Shown here piece after piece: positions 1 to 8,859 of a DNA stretch of 64,000 bases; position 1 is the stretch's first letter, and each line of letters begins with the position of its first letter. Source of the DNA: Flavobacterium araucananum (GTDB lineage Bacteria > Bacteroidota > Bacteroidia > Flavobacteriales > Flavobacteriaceae); contig NZ_MUGS01000009.1 of the NCBI RefSeq assembly GCF_002222055.1, positions 637 to 64,636 of the forward strand, read 5' to 3'. A program made the position numbers and the translations under genes. Under the pieces are notes generated by a model that ran no database searches, was not told the origin of the DNA, and saw only the letters and a program-made list of their open reading frames with translations.

Positions 1-220
1 CTAATATGTCATTTACATAAATTTCAAGAGGACAATTAAATTTATCATATCTTACTTGATATATAGGATTGTAATCGTACGATTTAACATTTTTATAAAT
101 ATTTTTAATTTTATCTCTGTATTCTGTACCCATAGTATCCTGTTTTTTACTAGTTTGTGCGCAACTGTTTTGCAACAACAACAGACTAAAAAACAAGAAA
201 AATTTATAAGTTGATTTCAT
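1..220 (-). CDS. Tandem lipoprotein copy A (partial, cut by window start), candidate T6SS immunity protein
   Basis: The start codon lies at 218-220 and the frame runs off the left edge, so only the first 73 codons are visible. They encode a lipoprotein signal (MKSTY...LLLLQNSCAQ) followed by a YDYNPIYQVRYDKFNCPLE segment. The DNA is almost identical to the start of copy D (2860-3078), so this is a further member of the tandem family that follows. Function is not known from the sequence. The position downstream of a T6SS cargo gene suggests immunity, by inference only. Confidence 0.8.
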   Translation of the reverse strand, partial: MKSTYKFFLFFSLLLLQNSCAQTSKKQDTMGTEYRDKIKNIYKNVKSYDYNPIYQVRYDKFNCPLEIYVNDIL

Positions 221-222
221 AG

Positions 223-1170
223 TTATCTAATGATTTCGAGTTTTGCACCTGGCCTGGGGCGATAAAAATATTGAGGATAAACAACAAAACCTTCTTTAAG
301 TTTATCTCGAATTATTGCTTTATTAAAAAAAGGCCCTTTATTAATTAATATTGTAACCAACTTGCCGTTCGCCATTAGTTTCATTTTGCCTTCTAATACT
401 TCTGTTTTTATTGATTCCTTTAACCCATCTTGCAATTCAGTGATTAATTCTTCTGAGTTTTCTTTTGTATTAGAATAAAAAGATTGTTCAATTTCTCTTG
501 ATCTGCTATATTGTTCTCTTGCCAATCCTTCAATGTCTTTATTTCGGTACAAATCGGCAATTTCGTTCATTCTGCCTTTTACTTCTGCTTCTAGCTTTAG
601 AGGGTCTTCTTTGCTCAAATCAATACCTTCGCTCCAACCTTCTAACGTATAAGGAACTGTGGCTGTAAATTTTCCTTCCAATTCTACAAATGGTAAATCT
701 TTGTCTATTTTCGGTAGTTTGAATTTCATAACTTCAGTATATTTACCATTTTTTTCTCTTTCGTAATCTTGATACGTTATTCTTAATTTTAATTGAGTAT
801 CTCTAGAAACAAATTTTTCAAAATTTTTATTTGTATCTAATAATGGATAAATTTTTACTTTTGTGGTTTGTATACCACTTTTAAGGATGTATTGAGGAAC
901 TTGTATAATTTGTTCACCTGCTGTTCTACCTCCACCTGCTAAATAAACAACCAAAACATCATTGATGTAAAGTTCCATTGGACAATCATAATTTTCATAA
1001 CGCACTTGATATATAGGATTGTAATCGTATGATTTTATTTCTTTATAGATATTTTTTACTTTAGTTATATATTCTGTACCCATAGTATCCTGTTTTTTAG
1101 TGTTTTGTGCGCAACTGTTTTGTAACAACAACAGACTAAAAAACAAGAAAAATGTATAAGTTGATTTCAT
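223..1170 (-). CDS. Tandem lipoprotein copy B (315 aa), candidate T6SS immunity protein
   Basis: An intact paralogue in the tandem array. Residues 1-20 form a hydrophobic signal ending in NSC, consistent with lipidation at Cys20. The mature part starts AQNTKKQ. A conserved N-terminal domain (YNPIYQVRY, LYINDVLVVYL) is followed by a helical central segment (LEAEVKGRMNEIADLYRNKDIEG). The C-terminal tail YRPRPGAKLEIIR is shared by all copies. Two bases separate it from each neighbour, so the copies are surely co-transcribed with the effector-like gene upstream. I recognise no named domain. A periplasm-facing lipoprotein next to a T6SS cargo gene fits an immunity role, but nothing in the sequence proves this. 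Confidence 0.85.
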   Translation of the reverse strand: MKSTYTFFLFFSLLLLQNSCAQNTKKQDTMGTEYITKVKNIYKEIKSYDYNPIYQVRYENYDCPMELYINDVLVVYLAGGGRTAGEQIIQVPQYILKSGIQTTKVKIYPLLDTNKNFEKFVSRDTQLKLRITYQDYEREKNGKYTEVMKFKLPKIDKDLPFVELEGKFTATVPYTLEGWSEGIDLSKEDPLKLEAEVKGRMNEIADLYRNKDIEGLAREQYSRSREIEQSFYSNTKENSEELITELQDGLKESIKTEVLEGKMKLMANGKLVTILINKGPFFNKAIIRDKLKEGFVVYPQYFYRPRPGAKLEIIR

Positions 1171-1172
1171 AT

Positions 1173-2119
1173 TTATCTAATAATTTCTAGTTTTGCACCA
1201 GGGCTAGGGCGATAAAAATATTGTGGGTAAAAAGCATATGAATCTCCAATGTCCGTGCGTATTATACCCTCATTAAAGAATACACCTTTATCAACTAATA
1301 TTGTGACCAATTTACCGTTAGCCATTAGTTTCATTTTACCTTCTAAAAGTTCTGTTTTTTTTGACTCATTTAATGATTCTTGCAGTTCAACCAGTAAATC
1401 TTCTGAATTTTTTTTAGTATGGAAATAATAAGATTGGTCAACTTCCTGCATTCTCTTATATTGTTCTCTTATTAGCCCTTCAATATCTTTATTTTGGTAC
1501 AAATCGGCAATTTCGTTCATTCTGCCTTTTACTTCTGCCTCTAGTTTTTCAGGGCCTTCTTTGCTTAAATCAATGCCTTTGCTCCAACCTTCTAACGTAT
1601 AAGGAACTGTGGCTGTAAATTTTCCTTCCAATTCTATAAAAGGTAAATCTTTGTCTATTTTAGGCAATTCAGCTTTAATAACTTCAGTATGTTTTCCATT
1701 TTTTTCTCTTTCGTAATCTTGATACGTTACCCTTAATTTTAGTTTTGCATCTTTAGAAACAAAATTTTCAAAATTTTTATTTTTATCTGACAATGGATAA
1801 ATTTCACTCTAAAACTTTGTATTCCACTTTTAAGAATATAATCGGGTACTTGGAGAATTTGCTCTCCCGCAGATTTACCTCCACCTGCTAAATAAACAAC
1901 CAAAACATCGTTAATGTAAAGTTCCATTGGACAATCATAATTTTCATAGCGAACTTGATAAATAGGATTGTAATCGTAAATTTTTACGTTTTTATAATTG
2001 TTTTTTATTTTATCTCTGTATTCTGTACTCATACTTTCTTGTTTTTTAGTGTTTTGTGCACAACTGTTTTGTAACAACAACAGACTAAAAAACAAGAAAA
2101 ATGTATAAGTTGATTTCAT
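1173..2119 (-). pseudogene. Tandem lipoprotein copy C, disrupted by a one-base frameshift
   Basis: Two reading frames together make one paralogue. The N-terminal part begins at 2119 (MKSTYTFF...NSCAQ) and matches the family through RVK. The remainder (starting in the KNKNFENFV segment and ending PSPGAKLEIIR at 1173) is in another frame. At the junction, about 1802-1804, this copy has three T where the sister copy at 3710-3716 has four (GATAAATTTCACTC against GATAAATTTTCACTC). A one-base deletion in a homopolymer explains it. It may be a real inactivated copy or a sequencing error. Its C-terminal third is nearly identical to copy E, while its N-terminus matches copy B. Confidence 0.8.
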
Positions 2120-2121
2120 CT

Positions 2122-3078
2122 TTATCTAATGATTTCGAGTTTTGCGCCAGGGCTCGGGCGATAAAAATATTGAGAGTAAAAATCAGAATAACCTCCATCG
2201 ACTCTACTACGAATTATGGATTGATTTCTAAAAGAACCATCTGTTACCAATATGGTTACTAATTTTCCATCAGCCATAATTTTCATTTTACCATCTAGTA
2301 ATTCTAAACTCTTTGATTCATTTAAAGCTTCTTGTAGCTGAGATTCCCATTCTGCAGTATTCTCTTTGGTAGTAAAATAAAAAGCTTGATCTATTTCTTT
2401 TAGTCTATTGTATTGTTCTTTTGCTAATCCTTCAATATCTTTATTTCGGTACAAATCGGCAATTTCGTTCATTCTGCCTTTTACTTCTGCTTCTAGCTTT
2501 TCAGGGTCTTCTTTGCTTAAATCAATACCTTTGCTCCAACCTTCTAATGTATAAGGAACTGTAGCTGTAAATTTTCCTTCCAATTCTATAAAGGGTAAGT
2601 TTTTGTCTATTTTGGGTAGGTCAGCTTTCATAACTTCTTTAAAATTATCCCAATTTTTAAGTTCTCTTTCATAATCACCATAAACCACTCTTAATTTTAA
2701 TTTTGCATCTCTAGAAACAAATTTTTCAAAATTTTTGCTTTTATCTAATAAGGGATAAATTTTCACTTTTATACTTTGCAAGCCACTTTTTAGAATATAT
2801 TCTGGTATATCAATATGTTGTTCTCCTGCAGATTTACCACTATCAGGTAAATAGATAACTAATATGTCATTCACATAAATTTCAAGAGGACAATTAAATT
2901 TATCATATCTTACTTGATATATAGGATTGTAATCGTATGATTTAACATTTTTATAAATATTTTTAATTTTATCTCTGTATTCTGTACTCATAGTATCTTG
3001 TTTTTTAGTGTTTTGTGCGCAACTGTTTTGCAACAATAACAGACTAAAAAACAAGAAAAATTTATAAGTTGATTTCAT
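2122..3078 (-). CDS. Tandem lipoprotein copy D (318 aa), candidate T6SS immunity protein
   Basis: An intact member of the array with the same signal sequence and a Cys lipidation site (LLLLQNSCAQ). Its N-terminal third (YDKFNCPLEIYVNDILVIYL) is close to the truncated copy A and different from copies B and C. Its central LEAEVKGRMNEIADLYRNKDIEGLA segment and the YRPSPGAKLEIIR tail match the family. The spacing is two bases on either side. The divergence is patchy rather than even, as expected if copies exchange segments. Function unknown. Immunity to the adjacent secreted protein is the best contextual guess. Confidence 0.85.
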   Translation of the reverse strand: MKSTYKFFLFFSLLLLQNSCAQNTKKQDTMSTEYRDKIKNIYKNVKSYDYNPIYQVRYDKFNCPLEIYVNDILVIYLPDSGKSAGEQHIDIPEYILKSGLQSIKVKIYPLLDKSKNFEKFVSRDAKLKLRVVYGDYERELKNWDNFKEVMKADLPKIDKNLPFIELEGKFTATVPYTLEGWSKGIDLSKEDPEKLEAEVKGRMNEIADLYRNKDIEGLAKEQYNRLKEIDQAFYFTTKENTAEWESQLQEALNESKSLELLDGKMKIMADGKLVTILVTDGSFRNQSIIRSRVDGGYSDFYSQYFYRPSPGAKLEIIR

Positions 3079-3080
3079 AT

Positions 3081-4031
3081 TTATCTAATAATTTCGAGTT
3101 TTGCTCCAGGGCTCGGGCGATAAAAAAATTGTGGGTAAAAAGCATATGAATCTCCAATGTCCGTGCGTATTATACCCTCATTAAAGAATACACCTTTATC
3201 AACTAATATTGTGACCAATTTCCCGTTAGCCATTAGTTTCATTTTACCTTCTAAAAGTTCTGTTTTTTTTGACTCATTTAATGATTCTTGCAGTTCAACC
3301 AGTAAATCTTCTGAATTTTTTTTAGTATGGAAATAATAAGATTGGTCAACTTCCTGCATTCTCTTATATTGTTCTCTTATTAGCCCTTCAATATCTTTAT
3401 TTTGGTACAAGTCGGCAATTTCTTTCATTCTGCCTTTTACTTCTGCCTCTAGCTTTTCAGGGTCTTCTTTGCTCAAATCAACTCCTTTGCTCCAACCTTC
3501 TAGCGTATAAGGAACTGTGGCTTTAAATTCTCTTTTAAACTCAAGATAAGGAGAATCTTCTTCAATTTTTGGTAACTCAGCCTTAAAAACTTCTTTGGCT
3601 TCAGCAGTTTTATCTTTTTCGTAATCTTGATAAGTAACTCTTAACTTTAACCAGAGATCTCTAGAAACAAATTTCTCAAAATTTTTATTTTTATCTAATA
3701 AGGGATAAATTTTCACTCTAATAGTTTGTAATCCACTTTTAAGAATATATTCTGGAATTTGTATAATTTGTTCCCCTGCAGATCGATCATTATCTAATAA
3801 TGATACTACCAATATTTCATTGATATAAATTTCGATAGGGCAATTATATTTATCAAAACGTATTTGATATACAGGATTGTAATCGTAAATTTTTATATTT
3901 TTATAATTATTTTTAATTTTATCTTGGAACTGAGTACTCATACTTTCTTGTTTTTTAGTGTTTTGTGCGCAACCGTTTAGAGTTATCAAAATCGTTGCTA
4001 CTGCCATTGTTTTTATAATGTATTTGTTCAT
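3081..4031 (-). CDS. Tandem lipoprotein copy E (316 aa), first of the array, candidate T6SS immunity protein
   Basis: This is the copy closest to the 987-residue gene (5-base gap) and is probably the founding member. Its signal peptide differs from the others (MNKYIIKTMAVATILITLNGC), with a clear lipobox LNGC, after which the shared AQNTKKQ sequence begins. The C-terminal part from ADLYQNKDIEG to YRPSPGAKLEIIR is almost identical to that of the frameshifted copy C. No catalytic motif is visible. It is inferred to be an immunity lipoprotein for the upstream cargo protein, because effector and immunity genes are normally adjacent and in this order. Confidence 0.85.
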   Translation of the reverse strand: MNKYIIKTMAVATILITLNGCAQNTKKQESMSTQFQDKIKNNYKNIKIYDYNPVYQIRFDKYNCPIEIYINEILVVSLLDNDRSAGEQIIQIPEYILKSGLQTIRVKIYPLLDKNKNFEKFVSRDLWLKLRVTYQDYEKDKTAEAKEVFKAELPKIEEDSPYLEFKREFKATVPYTLEGWSKGVDLSKEDPEKLEAEVKGRMKEIADLYQNKDIEGLIREQYKRMQEVDQSYYFHTKKNSEDLLVELQESLNESKKTELLEGKMKLMANGKLVTILVDKGVFFNEGIIRTDIGDSYAFYPQFFYRPSPGAKLEIIR

Positions 4032-4036
4032 ATTCT

Positions 4037-7000
4037 TTATTTTAAATAAAATTTATCTGATTCAAAAGTATGTTCCAACATGGTAATTTCTATTTCTACT
4101 TTTGATTCTCCTCCAACTATTTCTATTTCTTCTACAGTTCCATCTTTTTTTAAAATCTTCTTTTTAACTCTCGCTCCGATTATGGCTGTAAAAGTTAGTT
4201 TTATACCATCAAAAACGAGGCTCGATTGCGTCCAAATCCCTTCGTCGTCTACCCCTAAGGTTCCAACAATACCCAAGCCTACTTCTCCTTTGGCACCAAC
4301 ACCTACTTCTGCGACGGAAGTATATTTTCCTACAACCAATTCGCCTTTAATATTTATAGAGAGTTCAACTCCTGCTGTAATATGCGCATCGCCTTTGGCT
4401 GTTATTTTTTGGGGTCCTGCGAGTACGTTGCCTTTGTAACTTAGATCAGTACTTATTTGTCCCTGTACCCAAAAATCTACTACTATACCGTCTGGGTTAT
4501 CGCCCAAAGCTGCCAATAATGTTTTTACTGCTGCCAGCACTGCATAAGCGATAGGGTGCCTGCGGCAAAGCAAATCCAGAATATGCCACGTAATTTTCAT
4601 CCCTATTAGTGGGTCTGCCATAAAAGCAACATTGTAGCCCAATCCTGAGCGTCCTGTCAAGGCAGGGTATTTTTTGGGATCGACAAGCTCAAATTTCCAA
4701 TCGGCCCCAATTTTAAATTTAGGATACAAGATCTCTACCTCTTGCGTAGATCGGGTGAGTGATTCTTCGAGACCTTTAATTCTTGATCGTGATCGTGCAT
4801 CACTTAAGAGTTCATTGATCTCTTTGTCTCCATCTGCTTTGTTTTTGGGTGTATCTTTCTTGCCTTGAATGGTGTCAGATACCCATTTTACCATCTCAAA
4901 AAGGTCTTTGTACTGTTTGGCCAGAGCTGCTGTGTTTTCGAAAAAATCCCTTGTCAGCTCTAGTTTAGTATCTTCATATATTTGTGCTTTTATAGACACA
5001 TCTACATCTTGCATGATTTTGAGTAAAGTAGATAATTTTCCTTTCGTGGTATTGGGTTTATCTACAGGATTAGGTTTTGGTTTTGCTTCGCCATAAACAT
5101 TTTTATAAACATCAAGTGTTTTTTGATTTATCTTATCTAAAGTTTCTTTTTTATTCTTCTCATTATCTATTTTTTGCTGTATTTCTCTCTTGGTATCTTC
5201 ATTAGTCTCCGTATTGAGTTTTTCCTGAAGTTTTTCTGTAAACTTGTTGCCATCCCAACTGAATTTTTCAATTGTTTTTTTCTGATCCCATGAAGGAATA
5301 AGTGTTGTTAATTGGTCTTTTTTAACATTAAAGCCAAAAACAATACTCCATTTTATGTCCGGATAAATAGTAATATTTACGTTTTGCTTAAAAGCACAAG
5401 TGTTTGCCAGTGCTTCTATTTTTGAAAGTTTGCCTTGTGTTTCAAGATTACCAAGCCAGAAATATTTTGCTACATCAATATATCTGGACGGACTATCCAT
5501 AGAAATGTCATAATTATAAAACGCATCAAACTCTATTTGATTTTGTTTTACCGTTATTATTCCTTTTTCTTTAGGAACCGCTTCTTTTTGAGTTGTTTTT
5601 AGTCCGCCCATGTATGTAATACCGGAGCTACTTTTCGATTCTGTTTTTATTAATTCCTTTTCTTCTTTTTTAGCCTTATGCTCCGCCTTAGAACTGGCAT
5701 CAACTTTTAGCTCATAATCTTTAGGAATGCTAAGTACGGTAAGTTCTTTGTTAATGTGTTTGACAGGTTTATTTTCGCATTCGTCAGTTTTAAAATCAAA
5801 ATCCAGGGAGCGGGCTTTTTTCTTTCCTGCAATAACGTCTACATTGATTGTGTTTGTTATTCGCTGATAGATATTGTTAGAATCAAAAATTGAGGTGCCA
5901 TCGAGCTTTACACTATCGTACCTGCAATGCTGAAAATGCGACACATTGGTCTCAATATCCCCTACAATCAATGGCATATTGGTAGCAGGAATTGGCTCCT
6001 GATCTGGTGTTATACTTTTTTTATCTGTACTTACGAGCAAATAACTCCTGCTAAAACCGGTAAAAAAAGTTCCTGTTTTTACAGATTTTATGATAGGAAA
6101 TATTTTTAGATTTTCTCCTGCCGTTTTTATCCAGGAACTATCAAGAACTACTTCTATTTCTATTTTTTGAGCATAATTTACCGGGGCATCATTAATTGTC
6201 AGAATACCCGATACGCCTTTTTTATTAAGATCGACGGGTTTTAGTTTATGAACTTTTACTTCGCGATTAAAAAAATCTTTTTCAGCAATTTTCAGCTTGT
6301 CATTGGGTTTAAAAGCTTCACTATCTTCCAAATATATATCGACTTCCTGACCATACAGTCCGGCAGTATAAATATGTAGTATGACCTTAGATCCAAAAGC
6401 TACTGGTGTAATCTCATTAATTGTGTTGTACCTGCAATCCGTCCATTCTGTACGAACAATCCTGGCGATACCTTCTGCCTGCACATACATCCCAAAGGGA
6501 GATGTTCCTTTGGGCTTTTCATTTTCATGCCACGCCTCAAGCCACGCAATACCTCCTCCTTCTAATAATTCAGGAAATGAGATACGCTCATGAATGCCTT
6601 TTGTAAAAGCATCATAATGTGTTATTTTATTGGGATCTAATCCGTTATATACTAATTGCCAGGTCCAGTTTAAGTCGTCGAATTTTTTTAAATTTTCATT
6701 GTATACCTTTAGTTCTGCATTGTATTTTTCTAGATCAATATCATATTGCTTTTTATTAACCGTATAATTCCATTTTCCTGTTTCGCTTAGTAAATTATAG
6801 TTCTGAGATAAATCGTTTAAGAGTTTAGGGGCTATAGGTCTTTGTTTTTTTAAGTCCTCTATTTCTTTTATTTTTATAGCAAAAGTCGCTGCTTTTTTTA
6901 ACAATAAACTGTTTAGTTTAGGGTCGTATTGTTGTCCTTCTTCTACCTTTTGAGGTATGATGTGTATTTCGTTTTCCATCTCATTTGGATTATAAATCAT
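4037..7000 (-). CDS. Large T6SS cargo candidate (987 aa), unknown toxin
   Basis: No family is recognised with certainty. The N-terminal ~120 residues are charged and helical. They are followed by beta-rich, Ig-like stretches (for example LYGQEVDIYLEDSEAF), then a lysine/glutamate-rich helical middle. A short hydrophobic helix lies near residue 815 (HPIAYAVLAAVKTLLAALG). The last ~150 residues are alternating, glycine-rich beta strands (GVELSINIKGELVVG, VGAKGEVGLGIVGTLG) that could be membrane-active. There is no signal peptide, as expected for T6SS cargo. Its start overlaps the end of the DUF4280 gene by 11 bp, and the lipoprotein array follows it directly. Effector status is inferred from this context. 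Confidence 0.6.
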   Translation of the reverse strand: MIYNPNEMENEIHIIPQKVEEGQQYDPKLNSLLLKKAATFAIKIKEIEDLKKQRPIAPKLLNDLSQNYNLLSETGKWNYTVNKKQYDIDLEKYNAELKVYNENLKKFDDLNWTWQLVYNGLDPNKITHYDAFTKGIHERISFPELLEGGGIAWLEAWHENEKPKGTSPFGMYVQAEGIARIVRTEWTDCRYNTINEITPVAFGSKVILHIYTAGLYGQEVDIYLEDSEAFKPNDKLKIAEKDFFNREVKVHKLKPVDLNKKGVSGILTINDAPVNYAQKIEIEVVLDSSWIKTAGENLKIFPIIKSVKTGTFFTGFSRSYLLVSTDKKSITPDQEPIPATNMPLIVGDIETNVSHFQHCRYDSVKLDGTSIFDSNNIYQRITNTINVDVIAGKKKARSLDFDFKTDECENKPVKHINKELTVLSIPKDYELKVDASSKAEHKAKKEEKELIKTESKSSSGITYMGGLKTTQKEAVPKEKGIITVKQNQIEFDAFYNYDISMDSPSRYIDVAKYFWLGNLETQGKLSKIEALANTCAFKQNVNITIYPDIKWSIVFGFNVKKDQLTTLIPSWDQKKTIEKFSWDGNKFTEKLQEKLNTETNEDTKREIQQKIDNEKNKKETLDKINQKTLDVYKNVYGEAKPKPNPVDKPNTTKGKLSTLLKIMQDVDVSIKAQIYEDTKLELTRDFFENTAALAKQYKDLFEMVKWVSDTIQGKKDTPKNKADGDKEINELLSDARSRSRIKGLEESLTRSTQEVEILYPKFKIGADWKFELVDPKKYPALTGRSGLGYNVAFMADPLIGMKITWHILDLLCRRHPIAYAVLAAVKTLLAALGDNPDGIVVDFWVQGQISTDLSYKGNVLAGPQKITAKGDAHITAGVELSINIKGELVVGKYTSVAEVGVGAKGEVGLGIVGTLGVDDEGIWTQSSLVFDGIKLTFTAIIGARVKKKILKKDGTVEEIEIVGGESKVEIEITMLEHTFESDKFYLK

Positions 7001-7478
7001 TAGGTATTTTTAAAATATCATTTTCTGAATCATCCAAATCAAAGCCGGGAAATAATTCGGTTGCAACTTCAGGACTGGTATTTTTTATATTTTGCTGGCT
7101 TAACTCTGCAACCTGTCCGTGGTTTTTTATGCTTATGCAATCTGGTCCTCCTATTGGGCAAGTGGCTTTACTGTCTTCCAGCAGGATCTGGCCCTGGTTA
7201 GAGAGCACAACTTCCTGATAAAAACTACTCCACTCTGTAATTACGGCCTGGCAGGGTTTGTAACTAAAACCTGTGGGTTGTTTTTTGCATTTGCCAAAGG
7301 TATTTGCCTTTAGCGTCTGCCCAATTTCTTTGGTGGTAGCAATGAGTTTTTTGGCTCCGTCTTTGTCATTGCCATAATGTTTAGAGTGTGTTTTTACCTG
7401 CAAAATATCGGTTTGAGGAGCTTCGCTAAACTTGCACAGGCAAGTAGCTCCATGGACAACTACGTGTTTTTCGGCCAT
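6990..7478 (-). CDS. DUF4280 PAAR-like T6SS spike-tip protein (162 aa)
   Basis: The sequence has the layout of DUF4280 proteins: a cysteine pair near the start (GATCLCKF), a glycine/lysine-rich middle (FGKCKKQPTGFSYKPCQAVI) and a C-terminal CPIGGPDCISIKNHGQ segment. In Bacteroidota these PAAR-like proteins are thought to cap the VgrG spike and adapt a cargo protein to it. The gene overlaps the start of the 987-residue gene by 11 bp, so translation of the two is probably coupled, and this adaptor probably carries that cargo. There is no signal peptide. Confidence 0.85.
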   Translation of the reverse strand: MAEKHVVVHGATCLCKFSEAPQTDILQVKTHSKHYGNDKDGAKKLIATTKEIGQTLKANTFGKCKKQPTGFSYKPCQAVITEWSSFYQEVVLSNQGQILLEDSKATCPIGGPDCISIKNHGQVAELSQQNIKNTSPEVATELFPGFDLDDSENDILKIPNDL

Positions 7479-7509
7479 AATTTTTTATTTTTTAGATTCA
7501 AACAAAAAT

Positions 7510-8559
7510 TTATTGTTGATATATTTCTACCTGAATTTTGTTGATTTTCTCGTTGCTCATTTTGGTACTGAAAGTTCCTAGTATAGAAAATATACTATTA
7601 TCAGTGCTATTGAGCTTGTATTGTACATTTCCCTCAGATTGTATCAATTGAATGTTAGGACGGTCTTTTTCTAGTACCATTTTGTCTTGCAAAACTTCCT
7701 TGACAGTTCTGTGATCTATTGTTTTTGCTATATGATCGATGATCACTTTGCCACTCATCGTATAAAGGTCTTTCAGGGTTTGTGTTATTTCATATTCTAC
7801 CAATCTGTTGGACAGGAAGGGTACTTTGGCTGTATATTGAATTTCTTTTTTTTCAGGATAATGAGCATATATAGGTTTAAAAAACAGGTTAAAAAACCAA
7901 TTTTTAGACAGCATTCCCAGCAATGTATTTTCGTTATTAAAGTACAAGTCAGCTTTTTGTATAATAGTATCAGACTGTTCTTTTTTGTAATAATTCGTTA
8001 GTTCGTCTTTATTGGCAAGCCAGCGTTCTTTTATTTCGGTATGGTTTGCAATTCCTTTTATTTCTCCGGTATCGCTTATTCGCAGCGCGATAGGGAACAT
8101 GTTTTGAGCGATTTTATCCAAGAGTTGTTCTACTGCAACTTCAGGCATTTTATGGTTTACATAAACTTGTTTGCGGTTTATTTCTATAATTTTAAAATTA
8201 TAGTCGTTTTTTTTATAAACCGCATCTACCTCATACTGAATCTTGTTTTTGAGCAGATCTCCCTCATAATTTTCAAGCGTATAACCATAGGTTTTTTGGG
8301 TATAAAACCGCATCGGAAACAGGTTGCTTCCTATTTCTTTTTGTACCTCTTTTTTGGGGGATTGTTCTTCTAATACATCTGAGTAAACATAAATTTCGGT
8401 CAGGTGTTTAGGAAAACTGTTTCTTATTTTATCCCAGAAGCCAGCTTTAGCATTGTGTACCTCTTTTAAGTATTCTGTCTGAATATTTAATTTTTTGGCA
8501 ACACTCTCTAGCGTATCTCCTTCATTAATAGGATATTTTGTAAGATAGATTAGTTTCAT
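7510..8559 (-). CDS. LysM-domain T6SS-associated protein (349 aa)
   Basis: The first ~45 residues form a LysM-like module (YPINEGDTLESVAKKLNIQ then YLKEVHNAK). LysM domains occur on T6SS spike adaptors and cargo in this phylum. The remaining ~300 residues are not recognised; they contain long polar segments and a predicted mixed alpha/beta pattern. There is no signal peptide. The gene lies 31 bp upstream of the DUF4280 gene on the same strand, so the LysM, DUF4280 and cargo genes probably form one delivery module. It could be an adaptor or part of the toxin. Confidence 0.7.
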   Translation of the reverse strand: MKLIYLTKYPINEGDTLESVAKKLNIQTEYLKEVHNAKAGFWDKIRNSFPKHLTEIYVYSDVLEEQSPKKEVQKEIGSNLFPMRFYTQKTYGYTLENYEGDLLKNKIQYEVDAVYKKNDYNFKIIEINRKQVYVNHKMPEVAVEQLLDKIAQNMFPIALRISDTGEIKGIANHTEIKERWLANKDELTNYYKKEQSDTIIQKADLYFNNENTLLGMLSKNWFFNLFFKPIYAHYPEKKEIQYTAKVPFLSNRLVEYEITQTLKDLYTMSGKVIIDHIAKTIDHRTVKEVLQDKMVLEKDRPNIQLIQSEGNVQYKLNSTDNSIFSILGTFSTKMSNEKINKIQVEIYQQ

Positions 8560-8648
8560 TTTTCTGTTATAGTATTTATGTCTTTCTTGTTTTTTTGATT
8601 TTCATACTTCCACGTTTGTCCTGTTGTGATAAAGTATGGATAAACAGG

Positions 8649-8761
8649 TTATCTAACTCCTGTATGACTTCCAATATGAGCTATTGCCCCCAAAAATAAG
8701 TAGCCTGCTACCAGTAAAGCTGTAATTAGCAATATTGCTGTTATTAAATCTTTTTTTTCAT
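8649..8761 (-). pseudogene. Small single-TM ORF broken in an A8 tract
   Basis: The only gene-like content found in the 8560-8859 gap. An ATG at 8759-8761 opens onto eight A residues and hits a stop after five codons. One extra A would give a 37-residue membrane peptide, MKKKDLITAILL then ITALLVAGYLFLGAIAHIG, ending at the TAA at 8649-8651. The hydrophobic segment is too regular to look random. Either the gene is broken, the run is misread, or it is decoded by slippage. Confidence 0.35.
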
Positions 8762-8859
8762 TTGCCTGTTCTTTATAGAGTTGTTATGTAAAATTGCCGC
8801 TAACGTTATTCTTTGAATAAACCCAAACTTGAACTCCAAACCAGATTTTACCACAAAAA

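Noticed and set aside
1..4031. Tandem repeated DNA suggestive of a CRISPR array or satellite
   Set aside because: The repeats are ~950-bp coding units with intact reading frames and paralogous proteins, not short spaced repeats.
4080..8373. Several plus-strand reading frames of 60-119 codons inside the T6SS cargo genes
   Set aside because: They run antisense to long genes with clear domain content and show no family motif; they are by-products of the minus-strand codon use.
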